Of a stretch of 64,000 bases of DNA, positions 44,923 through 55,511 are shown piece after piece. Each line of letters opens with the position of its first letter. Position 1 is the stretch's first letter. The position numbers and the translations under genes were made by a program. The notes under the pieces are model-generated. The model saw nothing but the letters and a program-made list of their open reading frames with translations, did no database searches and was not told the DNA's origin. The DNA is from Amaurobius ferox (taxonomy: Eukaryota; Arthropoda; Arachnida; Araneae; Amaurobiidae), in the NCBI GenBank assembly GCA_951213105.1, contig OX578135.1, positions 163,215,250 through 163,279,249 on the forward strand. The letters are read 5' to 3'.

Positions 44923-44990
44923 AATAATAATAGACCGGACACTAGGTAATGAAGAAAATTTACATCACGAATTCTAATTAAAATTCCCAA

Positions 44991-45324
44991 TATAAACCCC
45001 CCCAAAAACTATTTTGTCAGGTACGAATTTCAAATTTTAACTAATACCATAAGAATTGAATCGAAATTTTGGAGAGTAACAAAACAAGCATAGTAGAAAT
45101 AAGATTTTCATACGAAATATTCATAAATAAGCGAAGTGTGGACAAATAATTATATTCATCCGGAATGGAAGATATACAAAACTGTTAATACGTATGTGTC
45201 TGACTGAATCCCTACAACTGCGGGCAAAAGAGGGCCACATATAGTGGAAATACTTGTCTAGATTAAAATGTAAAAATAAGCAATAAAAGATATTGACGTC
45301 TGGGTTATATATATATAAATTGAT
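44991..45324. other. sequence upstream of the PLE, no gene seen
   Basis: AT-rich with a CCCCCCC run at 44998. The 5' boundary of the PLE lies here or slightly left; no repeat of its 3' UTR was detected. Confidence 0.4.
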
Positions 45325-46060
45325 CTACAGCCACGAAACTGAGCATGCAAATTTCGTTTTAAGAGTTATGCAAATGATCAAAGTGTCAACGCCAATGACG
45401 TTATAGGGCTCATACAGCGCGCATGGGAACGACATATCGTGCAGCATTTAAAATGTCTGATATTCTTACTTACGAGCAATTGAAACTGGATTTTCTGCTT
45501 TGATACTGAAAATTGTGTACAAAGATGCCTTTGAGACGTCTCGACAGCACTACGAACAATTGTCGGATTTTGAGAGAAGTCGCATCAATGGCCCAATGGA
45601 AACTGGTTGGTCGAACAGACGTACCAGTCGCCATCTTGGTCGGAACGATATGGTAGTTGCTCGGTGATGGAACAGTGGATCAAAGAAGACCCATGTAACC
45701 GTCGCAGAGGCTTAGAACGCCCCAGACAGACAACTGCTCGAGTGGATCGTGCAGTCAGGAGAGGAGTCACATCTACACCAATGGCGTGGTTCGAATCTTA
45801 TCAGACATCGCCCGTGCATCCTGTATCAATGTATATTATTCGGACGAATGATGGGATTAAGTGTCGACGTCCATTAAAGCGCCTACCACTGACCCCTTCA
45901 ACATAGGCAGAGGCGTCTGAATTGGTGTTTAGCTAGTTAGTGTACTAGACAGTGTCTGATTGGAGGCAAGTTTAGAGACAAATTCCGCTTCGTCAGTACT
46001 GATGATCGACGCATAGGTGTGCGGATGAGGACTGGACTTTTTTCGTGATTATACGAGAAA
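45325..46060 (+). pseudogene. Tc1-like transposase, N-terminal half, decayed
   Basis: After a TIR-like ACAGCCACGAAACTGAGCAT at about 45328, the + strand from 45535 reads MPLRR then, in shifted frames, HYEQLSDFERSRINGPMETG, TSRHLGRNDMVVARWW, PLTPST and finally KFRFVSTDDRRIGVRMRTGL. These correspond to the paired DNA-binding domain and first catalytic block (FSDESRF..DxRxRVWR) of Tc1 transposases. Several stops are present, and the C-terminal half and right TIR are missing. Confidence 0.85.
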
Positions 46061-47339
46061 GCTATTAAGGGCAAAGTATCTTAGATAGGCAAGAGCAGGA
46101 GGGAATAATCTCCCTTAGAAACAGGATCACCATCACCTTACGAAAATTATTTTATTTCATTGATCTATCAAATTTTATTCTCATCTAAATTTAGAGGTTT
46201 AGAAAATGTAATGCTTCACATTTCTTTCTACATGCATAATGCAGCAGTAATTTATAATACATAGCTGAATTTTGGACTTTATTTGTAACTAGCAGCATAC
46301 CCGTTCTTCGTACGGAGTATATAATATAAATAAACTTTTCAGGAAATTCACAATCATGTGCAAATTCCTATAGTATACTAAATGGCATTTTTAATCAAAA
46401 TATTCTGTTAAAATATTTAACATAATGCTCCTAAAAAGAAGTTAAGGAATGGCTGTTCTCGTTATTCAAAATTATCTTCACGGGTAGATCTGAAGAATAA
46501 AATATCCTGGCCTTTTTGTAAGCAAATTTATAAAAAGTAGGGAATTGAATCAATATATGCAAAATAATAGCGTATTGTATGGGACCCGTACTACTTATAT
46601 ACGCGAATATTAGAAGATATAACCTATATTAGTAGATTACATATATAAATTGAAAATATCAATAAATCCGTAATCTTTAAATCAGTAGGCAATAATTAAT
46701 TCCAATATGTGCCCAAATGAAAGTGCTAAAATTATATGGGAAGATAAACCCGTACTACTTATAATGTCATAGATTAGAAGATATGTCCTAGTGTTAGTAA
46801 AAGATTACCCGTATTATAATATGTAGTCTGAAAATTTTTTACCAATATATAACAGATTACTTAATAAATTAAAAATATCAATAATCCCTGCCATCTTCAT
46901 ACCGGAAGGCTTGATTCCAATATATGCCAATATACATGTACTACTTATATTCTCTTAGATTAGAAGATATACCCGTGCATTTGTAGAAGATTACTCGTAC
47001 AACGTACAATATATGAGTTTCAACAATTTTTGCCGCAATAAAACAATGCTGTAAGAAATTGAACATATCAATAATCTCTGAATCAATAATCCCCGAAAAC
47101 ATCAATAATAATAATGTTTAAACATGAAGATCGTAATTGATATTATCCAGTCAAAAATACGATGGCAATGAAATTTATTTTATATACATATCTTCATCAT
47201 TAAAATCGGAAAAGATTTAATAAAAATCTTCTTCCTCATAAACACATTAAATTTAAATCCGTTGTTAAGCGACATGTTATGATTTGCTTCAAATAAATTG
47301 GTGGTCAAAATATCGTCTAAATATCTCTAATGAAGGTTT

Positions 47340-47750
47340 GGCGACATTTTAAAAAATCGCCAAATTTATCGCCAAGTGTGACTGTAGAACTGATAGTCCC
47401 ACTTGGCGATAAATTGACGGACCATCATCAAAATATTATCCCCTAAAAAAACGCAATTTCGTTTATTTAGGGCAATTTATCAATTTCAAAATATTTTTAT
47501 GGATTTATAAATATTTTTATCAATTTGGTGACATTTTAAAAAATCGCCAAATTTATCGCCAAGTGGGACTGTAGAACTGACAGTCCCACTTGGCGATAAA
47601 TTGACGAACCATCATCAAAATATTATCCCCTAAAAACACAATTTCGTTTATTTAGGGCAATTTATCAATTTCAAATTATGTTTATGGATTTGTAAATATT
47701 TTTATCAATTTGGTGACATTTTAAAAATTCGCTAAATGTGTTACTAAGTA
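47340..47750. repeat. ~187 bp tandem repeat, each unit with a long hairpin
   Basis: Two full units and a partial third. Unit 2 has a perfect 22 bp palindrome: AATTTATCGCCAAGTGGGAC at 47550 and its inverse ending at 47602, with a 9-base loop (TAGAACTGA). Unit 1 has the same at 47363-47415 with one mismatch. The flanks share TTTAGGGCAATTTATCAATT and ATCATCAAAATATTATCCCC. Confidence 0.9.
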
Positions 47751-48866
47751 GGGCGGTTGGACTGACAGACAAATGCTAACGAAACACCATTTCAGTACTT
47801 TCTTTTAAGAAAACAAAATAAATTTCATTGATTTACGTCATTTTTATCAATTTGGGGACATTTCAATCAATTTGGTAACTTTTAAGAAATTTGCCAAGTT
47901 AGCGATATCCAGCCAAATTCGTAGCTCTAAATTCGCAGATCTGAATAAAATATCGTGATCCAGTTTGTATATACTAAATGAAAACACTAAAATATTGTTA
48001 GAAGATATACCCATTCAACTCTTTTTCTGCTTAAACAATTGGATAAATGAATTTATTGGGTAAACAAAATATGAGTTTATTAGCTAAACACAATATATAA
48101 GCTTAAAACCTCTTTGCTAAAATAAATGAAAGTGGTGTATGCAGTTCGCAATTAATATAATTAAAAAAAATCAAACCGTTCATTTATAAGATATATTTTA
48201 ATACACATTTATTTATTTAATATTCAAATCGAAAAAAAAATAATAATCATTAGCAAACATATTTAATTTCATTCCTTGGCCGAGCAACACGATATAAGAT
48301 AGAATCTTCCTCATAAAATGCGAAATTAAATAACTATTAAAATCTGTATACTTCTAATCGTTGAGTAAAAGCTTGTGAAATACAAAACATGGAGGTAGAT
48401 TTTTCCATTTAAATTCATGTTTCAAACAATTCATGCTTTCAGATAGTGACTATTTAATGCAAAAATCCTGCATCAAACTCAAAAATAAAGTTTTAATTCC
48501 CTTTGACGTTTTAAACAAACGATTTTTATCCTTTGCGTTTGGATAAACCATGGAGTTGGAGAGTAGAACTCCTATAAAAAAAGTTCCGTTTTTCATTAAT
48601 ATCTCGACAACCCCTGGTCTTAGAAACTCGAAATTTGGGCAAAATTTTTGGGGGGCTATTTCAAGGCCACCCACAAAATTTAATTAAATTCGGTTCAGCC
48701 GTTCTCTCGTGATGATGAGATAAAGGAAAGTTTCGTTTTTTACTAATATCTCGATAACCACTGGTCGTAGAAATTTCAAACATAGACTAAATTTTAAGTG
48801 GGGCTATTTCTAGGCTACCCACAAAATTTCATCAAATTCGGTTCAGCCGTTCTCCCGTGATGATGG

Positions 48867-48867
<1 letters not shown>

Positions 48868-48912
<45 letters not shown>
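48868..48912 (+). repeat. (ACAG)n microsatellite
   Basis: Eleven CAGA-type units, at the 3' edge of the RTE-like repeat. Confidence 0.95.
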
Positions 48913-49369
48913 TTTTCAATTTTATTTATATAGATTTCCCTGCACACAAATGATGTATTTTTAAAGGGATGTCTGTGCGCGAGTATAATGTATATATGGA
49001 TGTGTATAGGAGTCTAAAGAGACAAAAATTTCTAGAACGAATGGAGTGAAGTGAACAAAATTTATGATTTTAAAGGGAAATAAACACTCTGAAGGTCGCA
49101 AGTTTTCAAACTTCTTTTAAATCATAAAAAGAAAACGGCATTCAAAAATATTAAATAAACAATCATATTATATGTAAATTTACGTGAATAACATCTATGT
49201 TTGGGATTTCTGTGTGGGGGAAACGAAGCGTTACAAAAAATGTAAACCTTTTGGGCGCTTATAATAATAATTTCAATATTTTAATATTCAGAACTTTGTT
49301 TTAGAAAGCAAAAAAGTGTCTGTCCGAGCGAGTGTTTTTATTATTCTTGTTTTCATTTTAAACTATAAA

Positions 49370-49965
49370 ATAAAGATATAAATAGTAAACGATAAAAATA
49401 CGTACTAGGAAATTTAGTATCAAAATCTATATTTATTATTAAGAAAAGCTTTTATAATTCTCGAGTAATCGTCTTGCTAAATTGAAGAAGATTGAAATTT
49501 TTCCATTTTTCAACTTAGTAACATCTCAAAAATTAAAAGAACTAACTTTGAACAATAAGCATGAATTTGTAGCTCTGTGAAAGCCCTACAAGTGTATATA
49601 ATTGGATTTTGGATCGAACTATATTTTTCTTTGGGGGGGGGGGGGGGGGGGGGGGGTTATACTTAGAAACATAAAAATTAGTTTTTTTCCTTGTTTCATA
49701 CTTTCACTCGAAATATCTTTGAAAGTATAAAAGATCGATAGAATTATTAAGTGATAAAAATATGTATGAGGAAATTTAGTTTCTAAATTTATATGTATAT
49801 TTAAAAAAGCTTCTATAGTTTTCGAGTAATCATCTTGTCAAGCGGAAGAAGTTTGAAAATTTGAAGTATTTCAAGTTTGTAATGCTTATATCTTAAAAAC
49901 TAAAAGTGATAACTATAAACAATTAGTATGAATTTATTGCTCTTGGTTTTTGAAATATAATGATT
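49370..49965. repeat. diverged tandem pair, ~355 bp
   Basis: 49380-49600 and 49725-49945 share ATAAAAATA[CT]GTA, GGAAATTTAGT, CTCGAGTAATC/TTCGAGTAATC, ATCTTGTCAAG/GTCTTGCTAAA and CAATTAGTATGAATTT/CAATAAGCATGAATTT. A run of 24 G (49633-49656) lies between them. Confidence 0.7.
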
Positions 49966-50021
49966 ATAATTTCGATATTTTAACATATCGAAATTATAAC
50001 CACTATACTTCAGAAACCAAG
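49942..50021. repeat. 37 nt inverted repeat
   Basis: CTTGGTTTTTGAAATATAAT at 49942 is mirrored to 50021; the arms match in all but about four positions, with a 6-base loop. The innermost ATAATTTCGATAT is perfect. Confidence 0.88.
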
Positions 50022-50838
50022 TTTTTCAATAGGTGGGAAAGCTGTAATATTTGAATTGCCACGATTATTGCAAATCAGTCTGGTTACTTACTCTTTTGAG
50101 AAATATTGTTTCACAAGCACGAGATATTTTGCTTTGTTTAAAAAGAATTAGGAAATGTATATGGGGATTCTAAAGATGTTTAATGATTAGTGAGGGTTGA
50201 ACAGAATAGGTAGAAATATACGTATTCAATTACGTATTTATGTGCCGCTAGACAAGTTTATAGATTAACTATAATGTAAAATTTTGTCAGTAAGTTTAAT
50301 TTTTATACTGCAAATCAAGTTAGTAAAATAATCGAATATTCACTGGGGGGGGGGGGGGGGGTGAAGACGATTGATATGTAATGTTTAAAATGTCCTTGAG
50401 TTTGTGACAAGTGAATGAAAATATATAAAAAAATGTTCGAAGATACAAAACCTAATCCAAAAGCAGGAAAAATATATAAAATAGAAAAGGGGACAACAAT
50501 TAAGAAAGAAAGGTGGAGGGGGTAAAAATTAAAAACATTCTAATTTTCTGCCGAAAGATAAAGTGCATAACAAAACTAAGAGAAGGGGAAAAATCATATT
50601 TGCAATCATTAGAGAACAGGGTGGTAAAAAACGCAATATTTGTTTTCGTAATTTTGAAAAAAATAATAAACGAAAACATCTGAAAAGAATTTAGAGATAC
50701 TTAGGCTCAACAGAAACACAGGGAAATATCCAAATGTTTCTAAATTCTTTTTAAAAAAAGGACGGGGGGGGGGGGGGGGTTTAGAAATTAAAAAATATGA
50801 ACTTTTGAGTGGGGTAATAAAAATAGGGTGTATTAAGA

Positions 50839-51141
50839 ATTAAAAAAAAAATCCATTCGTTGAAAAAGAGGACCGTCAATGTTTCATTTTTTCTCGGTTT
50901 TGAAATAAAAAATGGACAAAAAAATACCACATATCATACAATACAACTTTATATAAGAATAATAATGAATCGAATGTTGACTGGAACATGGGGATATTAA
51001 ATGAATTGTTTGAGTAGAAATAAAAAAAATCACAATATCAAAATGTATATTACAAATTTTAAGATTGTTTAATTAACATTTTACTTAAAAGTGTATTAAA
51101 TTATAATTATAACTAAAAGTGTAATTATGCAAAAATAAAAT
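50839..51141 (+). repeat. tandem duplicate, copy 1 (empty-site copy)
   Basis: It begins near ATTAAAAAAAAAATCCATTCG and ends ATTATGCAAAAATAAAAT. It is identical by eye to 51150-51256 plus 54161-54357, apart from the poly-A length at the start. It retains the uninterrupted ACAATACAACTTTAT. Confidence 0.93.
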
Positions 51142-51149
51142 TAAAAAGA

Positions 51150-51256
51150 AAATTAAAAAAAAATCCATTCGTTGAAAAAGAGGACCGTCAATGTTTCATT
51201 TTTTCTCGGTTTTGAAATAAAAAATGGACAAAAAAATACCACATATCATACAATAC
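51150..51256 (+). repeat. tandem duplicate, copy 2, left piece
   Basis: The first ~107 bp of the second copy, ending with the target AATAC (51252-51256), where the hAT-like element enters. Confidence 0.93.
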
Positions 51257-51661
51257 CAGGGTTGCCACTCTCCAGAGAATATGAAATTCCCTGACTTTTC
51301 CAGGTTTTCCAGATAAATTCCAGGTTTATAAAAAACAGCGCGATAAACTATTCAGTTAATCTAGGCTTACACATATACCTTTTCTCTGTGTTTTAACATA
51401 GAGAATATAATATTATAATTGGGAATATATTAATTGGAGTGTAAATATTAAAATATTTACACTTCAATTAAAAATTTGTTACAAATTGGGACAAATAAAT
51501 AATATTTGACATACATATACAAATAAAAAAAATTAATTGCTTTGATAAATTAGACAAATCATGTACACTTGTTATAATAAATGTGGTAAAATAAATTAAC
51601 ACCAAAAATGTTAATATACAAGTTATGTGATAGTGAGTGAATATAGTATGTAGAAAAAATA

Positions 51662-52593
51662 TTATTTTTGGAGATTTCTTATTTTGTCTTCAATTAGTGC
51701 AGCCTCTTTTTGAGCATCCACCATTATTTTGCTTTTCTTCCATTCTAAACTTTTCAGTTCTAAAGCAACACATTTTCGACTGTCTTCCAATTGTTTTTTA
51801 TTACTTTCTGCTTCTTTCTTTCTTTGCATAGTATCAATGTACCTGGAATGTGCACATTTTACTGACTGAATCATGGCCTTTGTTATATCAATTGCTTCAA
51901 CTCCCCCAGCATTGTTTATTGCCCCATAAACTTGTCTTAATGCTTTTAAGGCTTTCTTCTGTTTGGTTATCAATAATGCATTCTGCATTAATGCAAAATC
52001 CCCTTTCAAGAAATGAATTACCATGTGATAAAATGGAAAGCAATTTTATAAAAAAGCTCAAATCATTAGAAACTTGTTTTAGATGCAGTATACTAATCCA
52101 ATGATCGTCAAGCCTAGTATCACTTCTTTTGTAAGATTTCATCATGTTTACTACTGAAGGCTCATTGAATAATTTTTGGAACTCTTGATGAATGTTGTCA
52201 GCTTTTAATCCAGATATCCATATTTTAGAAACCAATATTTCTAGACATGCTGACAAACGCTCAATCGCCAAATCAGTTTGAAGAAAAACTGCAGGATTAA
52301 GAAACAATATTGCTTTAGTCAATGGAAATCGTACAGGTGAACGCTCAAAAAGTTTATGCACAAATCTTTGATATGCTTTAAGAAATGAATTGTCGCATTT
52401 TCAAAATGTCTATATTGTTTTTATTCTTTATCTTTCTCAATTCATCTTTTAAAGGAAAACTAAGTGTCACTTCAGAGGCTGGGATCAAGTTATCTTTTTC
52501 AAGACCATCAATTTTGTAAAGACATGAAGCATTTTTGTCTAAAACACAAGGCTTTACAAATCTCTGCAAAATTGACTGTGCTATAGTTGTCAC
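51662..52593 (-). pseudogene. hAT-like transposase, C-terminal remnant
   Basis: - strand pieces: MTTIAQSILQRFVKPCVLDK and LIPASEVTLSFPLKDELRKI (52593-52378). Next come KLFERSPVRFPLTKAILFLN, LACL-type helices and then LLSILSHGNSFLERGFCINA (52361-51897). The last piece has NNAGGVEAIDITKAMIQSVK and a coiled-coil tail KKEAESNKKQLEDSRKC (52024-51662). The SHGNxxxERGF block resembles the hATC dimerisation motif, and the AGGVxxIDITKxxIxSV part is found in a widespread uncharacterised transposase-like family. The N-terminal half is lost and there are two frame breaks. Assignment to hAT is an inference. Confidence 0.65.
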
Positions 52594-52761
52594 AGATTCA
52601 TAAAGAAATGGTGCAAGTGGTTCATCAAATTTCAGGACAATAAATTATAAAACAAAAAATATATAAAGGTTTTATCCCATGAAAATTATTTTACAATGAA
52701 AACAAATATTTATGTTTGATAAAACACAGGTTTTCACTAAAGAAAGTAATAAATATTGATC

Positions 52762-52768
<7 letters not shown>

Positions 52769-52796
<28 letters not shown>
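52769..52796 (+). repeat. (TA)n microsatellite
   Basis: About 14 TA units within the inner hAT-like element. Confidence 0.95.
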
Positions 52797-52800
<4 letters not shown>

Positions 52801-52914
52801 TATATTCCTGCTAAAATGGTTTCCTTTTTATTTGCCTAAATTATTGCTTTAATACCACTTTTTGGGAAATATCACTTCAGAGAGTGAGTTCATGCTACCC
52901 ATTTTTCAAAATAG

Positions 52915-53460
52915 AAAAATTTGTATTATGCAAATATAAATAAAAAACTAACCTTAATAATTAGCCATAATAAGAAAATAAACTAGTTTAGTCGATCTAA
53001 TATGCAACATTTAAATGATGGAGATGGATGGAAAAAGATACTAACGTACTCTCGGCAATTCACGCGATGTAACTGAATTGCGCAATCGCACTGTTTATGC
53101 GAAAATAATTAAGAAATTAACCATAATAATTAATCAGAATATGAAAATAAGCTAGTTAAGTTAATCAAAAATGCAATATTTAGAAGATTGAGATGGATGG
53201 GAAAAGATACTAACAACGTACTCTTGGCAATTCACGCGAAGCAACTGAATTGCGCAATCGCTCTGTTTATACGAAAATAATTAAGAAATCAACCATAATA
53301 ATTAATCTGAATATGAAAATAAGCTAGTTTAGTCAATCAAAAATGCAATATTTAGAAGATTGAAACGGATGGAAAAAGATATCATTGTACTCTCGCCGAT
53401 TCATGAGAACAAACTGAATTGCGCAATCGCAGTGTTTATGAGAAATTAATGAACAAAATA
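52915..53460 (+). repeat. ~170 bp satellite units inside the hAT-like element
   Basis: Three-plus units carry GATGGAGATGGATGG, GGCAATTCACGCGA, TGAATTGCGCAATCGCACTG and ATAAGCTAGTTTAGTCAATC, with phase markers at 53021, 53190 and 53362 (169 and 172 bp). It is the same family as the arrays at 33560 and 35340-40470. Confidence 0.9.
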
Positions 53461-54160
53461 ACATGTTAGCGATTTATGCTGAATTAGACAACCTTTGAAG
53501 AAATATATTTATTACTTTCATAAAATAAGCGACCGAGATTTTTTTTATCGAGATTTACATTACACGCGGCCGTAAATCTCCGTTAATTTGATTGGCTTTA
53601 CCCTGCATTTTATTATGGATTTACTACGATCCCGGGAATGGTAGAAATCAGTGCTAAAAAAGTGGAAAATCGGTGTTTCCGAGGAATTATAGTATGTCTG
53701 GTTAATTGATAAATTTCAAACAAAAAAAAGCCGGAGAATTTCGTTAGTAATCCGGAAGCCGGAGAAGTAATGAAAAATCCGGAGTCTCCGGCCCCGGAGA
53801 GTTGGCACGTCTACAATACTCTGAAGCTAGCAAAATGCACGGTACTACGCAGCGCCGGCGCCGCGCCGTCAAAAGTTGGATGGTTGGTTTATTGGGATGA
53901 AATACGCGTTACGCGTAGCCTAGACGGCGGCGGGCGATCAGAAATGTTTGCGTTTGGCGAGCTAATAACTGGTTTTTCCGATCCTTGATCTTTCGAACAA
54001 TCGTTCTTAGTATACATCGTGAATTTTATTTGCATTATTTAAATTTTAAAAAAAATTCCAGGTTTCCCGCGAAATTCCCTGACTTTTCCCGGTTTTCCCT
54101 GACTGTTTTCAAATTCCCTGACATTTCCCGGTTTCCAGGTTGAGTGGCAACCCTGAATAC

Positions 54161-54357
54161 AACTTTATATAAGAATAATAATGAATCGAATGTTGACTGG
54201 AACATGGGGATATTAAATGAATTGTTTGAGTAGAAATAAAAAAAATCACAATATCAAAATGTATATTACAAATTTTAAGATTGTTTAATTAACATTTTAC
54301 TTAAAAGTGTATTAAATTATAATTATAACTAAAAGTGTAATTATGCAAAAATAAAAT
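54161..54357 (+). repeat. tandem duplicate, copy 2, right piece
   Basis: Starts AACTTTATATAAGAATAATA and ends GCAAAAATAAAAT, matching copy 1 up to 51141. Confidence 0.93.
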
Positions 54358-55503
54358 AGTATTTACAGATTATTGAACGTATATCCAGACAGAAATTTGT
54401 GTGCATGAGCAAAAGAATATGTATAATTCCCAGATTGTGTCTATAGAATAAATTTATTAATTTATAAAACAGCTCTAACAAATTAATAACAACTTTTGCA
54501 CTTTCATACAAATATTTATAAAGGATGTTATACTTCGTAAAAATATTTTGTAGCATTTTTTTTTTCGTTTTACAGTGAAACTGGAAAAATTACAAACTTA
54601 AGAACATTTTACACCATTGCTTAATTATTTACCTCTGAAATTCCTCATAGAACAAACGGGGCCACGGGGCATATTATTTTAGATTAAAACATGAAAAAAT
54701 TATTCTTTTATCAGTATTATTCTGTGGCTAATGCCATAGACTAAATTCAGTACCAAATTAATTTTATTTGTTGAAACACATTAAAAATCGACAAAAAATG
54801 TAGTCAATTAAGAAATTTTGCAAAAATATTTTAAATAATTGAAAGAAAAAGTTACCCGAATAGTTAGAACTTAAAAGACAGCCATATTTGTGGATGGATT
54901 TGTGAATCTCGCACAGCAGCATAACACAGCACATTGCTTTGAACACTAGTAAGAAGTAGCTTTTTACTTCTAGTCACTATATTTGTTATCTGCATGGCCT
55001 CCAGCTAGTCTCAATGCCGAAATGAGCTAAAACGGTAGACGACCAAAAGAATGACCATCTGGACTAATCTCCTGCCTCCCGTCCTTTCAGAAGTGGGATC
55101 ATAGAGACCGCATCCATGTGTTTGCAATTTGAATTTGAAACCAGGAAAAAATTCTGAGAATCGCTCCTTGAGTTTTTCCCAGTATTTGGGGTACAAAGTC
55201 CCCTAAGGGATTGGACCCAGCTGCAAGTTGTTTAAAATCTCCCAAGCGTTGAACTGCACATTGCTTCAAAAAAGATATAATTATGGGAGAAAAACGATTT
55301 TATCCTTTTATATTTTAATACTATCTAAGAAAGTAAATTAATTTATATTAAAGTGGCACAAAATTGCTTCATTTTCAATTTTTTTTTTTAATATGACCAT
55401 AAAAGTCATTCTTGCTACACCTAATTTCACTTCCAAATGGCCGCCCCCTGATTCGGTCGCTGTGGGCAATTGCCCACGCCGCCCACGCCTTAAACCGGGC
55501 CTG
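54358..55503. other. right arm of the outer hAT interval, no gene identified
   Basis: AT-rich up to 54960, then a more balanced stretch (54990-55230) with a - strand frame YPKYWEKLKERFSEFFPGFK that I cannot assign. It ends in the hAT terminus with GGGCAATTGCCCACGCCGCC. Confidence 0.45.
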
Positions 55504-55511
55504 ATAGAGAA

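Larger units (their letters stand above)
41505..44990 (-). mobile_element. Penelope-like element copy 2, apparently intact
   Basis: It runs on the - strand from an unclear 5' end (~44990 or somewhat beyond) to an (AT)n tail at 41505-41543. It has one long ORF and a ~0.8 kb 3' UTR nearly identical to that of copy 1 at 9366-10165. The 3' UTR has a 34 bp direct duplication (42086-42119, 42121-42154) that copy 1 lacks. No LTRs are seen. Confidence 0.88.
46293..48940 (+). mobile_element. RTE/SINE-like dispersed repeat, no coding
   Basis: The left edge AACTAGCAGCATACCCGTTC and the right edge GGTTCAGCCGTTCTCCCGTG + (ACAG)n + GATTTTCAATTTTATTTATA are motifs common at the ends of abundant non-LTR-derived repeats in invertebrates. 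The GTTCAGCCGTTCTC block occurs twice (48692 and 48841) within ~145 bp repeats. The interior includes the hairpin repeats at 47340-47750. The class is an inference from the edges. Confidence 0.45.
51257..54155 (-). mobile_element. hAT-like element with 14 bp TIRs and a 5 bp TSD
   Basis: CAGGGTTGCCACTC at the left and its exact inverse at the right enclose 2899 bp; AATAC is duplicated (51252-51256, 54156-54160). Both subterminal regions repeat CCCTGACTTTTCC-type strings, likely transposase-binding repeats. The left part carries transposase C-terminal remnants on the - strand; the right half carries ~170 bp satellite units and a GC-rich patch. The adjacent duplicate shows the empty site. Confidence 0.88.
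41447..55503. mobile_element. hAT-type interval of 14 kb with perfect 8 bp TSD, containing nested elements
   Basis: ATAGAGAA is at 41439-41446 and 55504-55511. The ends read CAGGGCCGGCTCAAAG and, inverted, CAGGCCCGGTTTAAGG (12 of 16 matching). Inside lie the intact PLE, a Tc1 fragment, an RTE-like repeat, hairpin repeats, a tandem duplication and a second hAT-like element. After subtracting these, some 4 kb of the original element remains, without visible transposase. Confidence 0.75.

Noticed and set aside
48450..48674. 74-codon - strand frame in the RTE-like repeat
   Set aside because: It lies over the repeated GTTCAGCCGTTCTC unit; it has no retrotransposon protein motifs and the neighbouring unit does not keep the frame.
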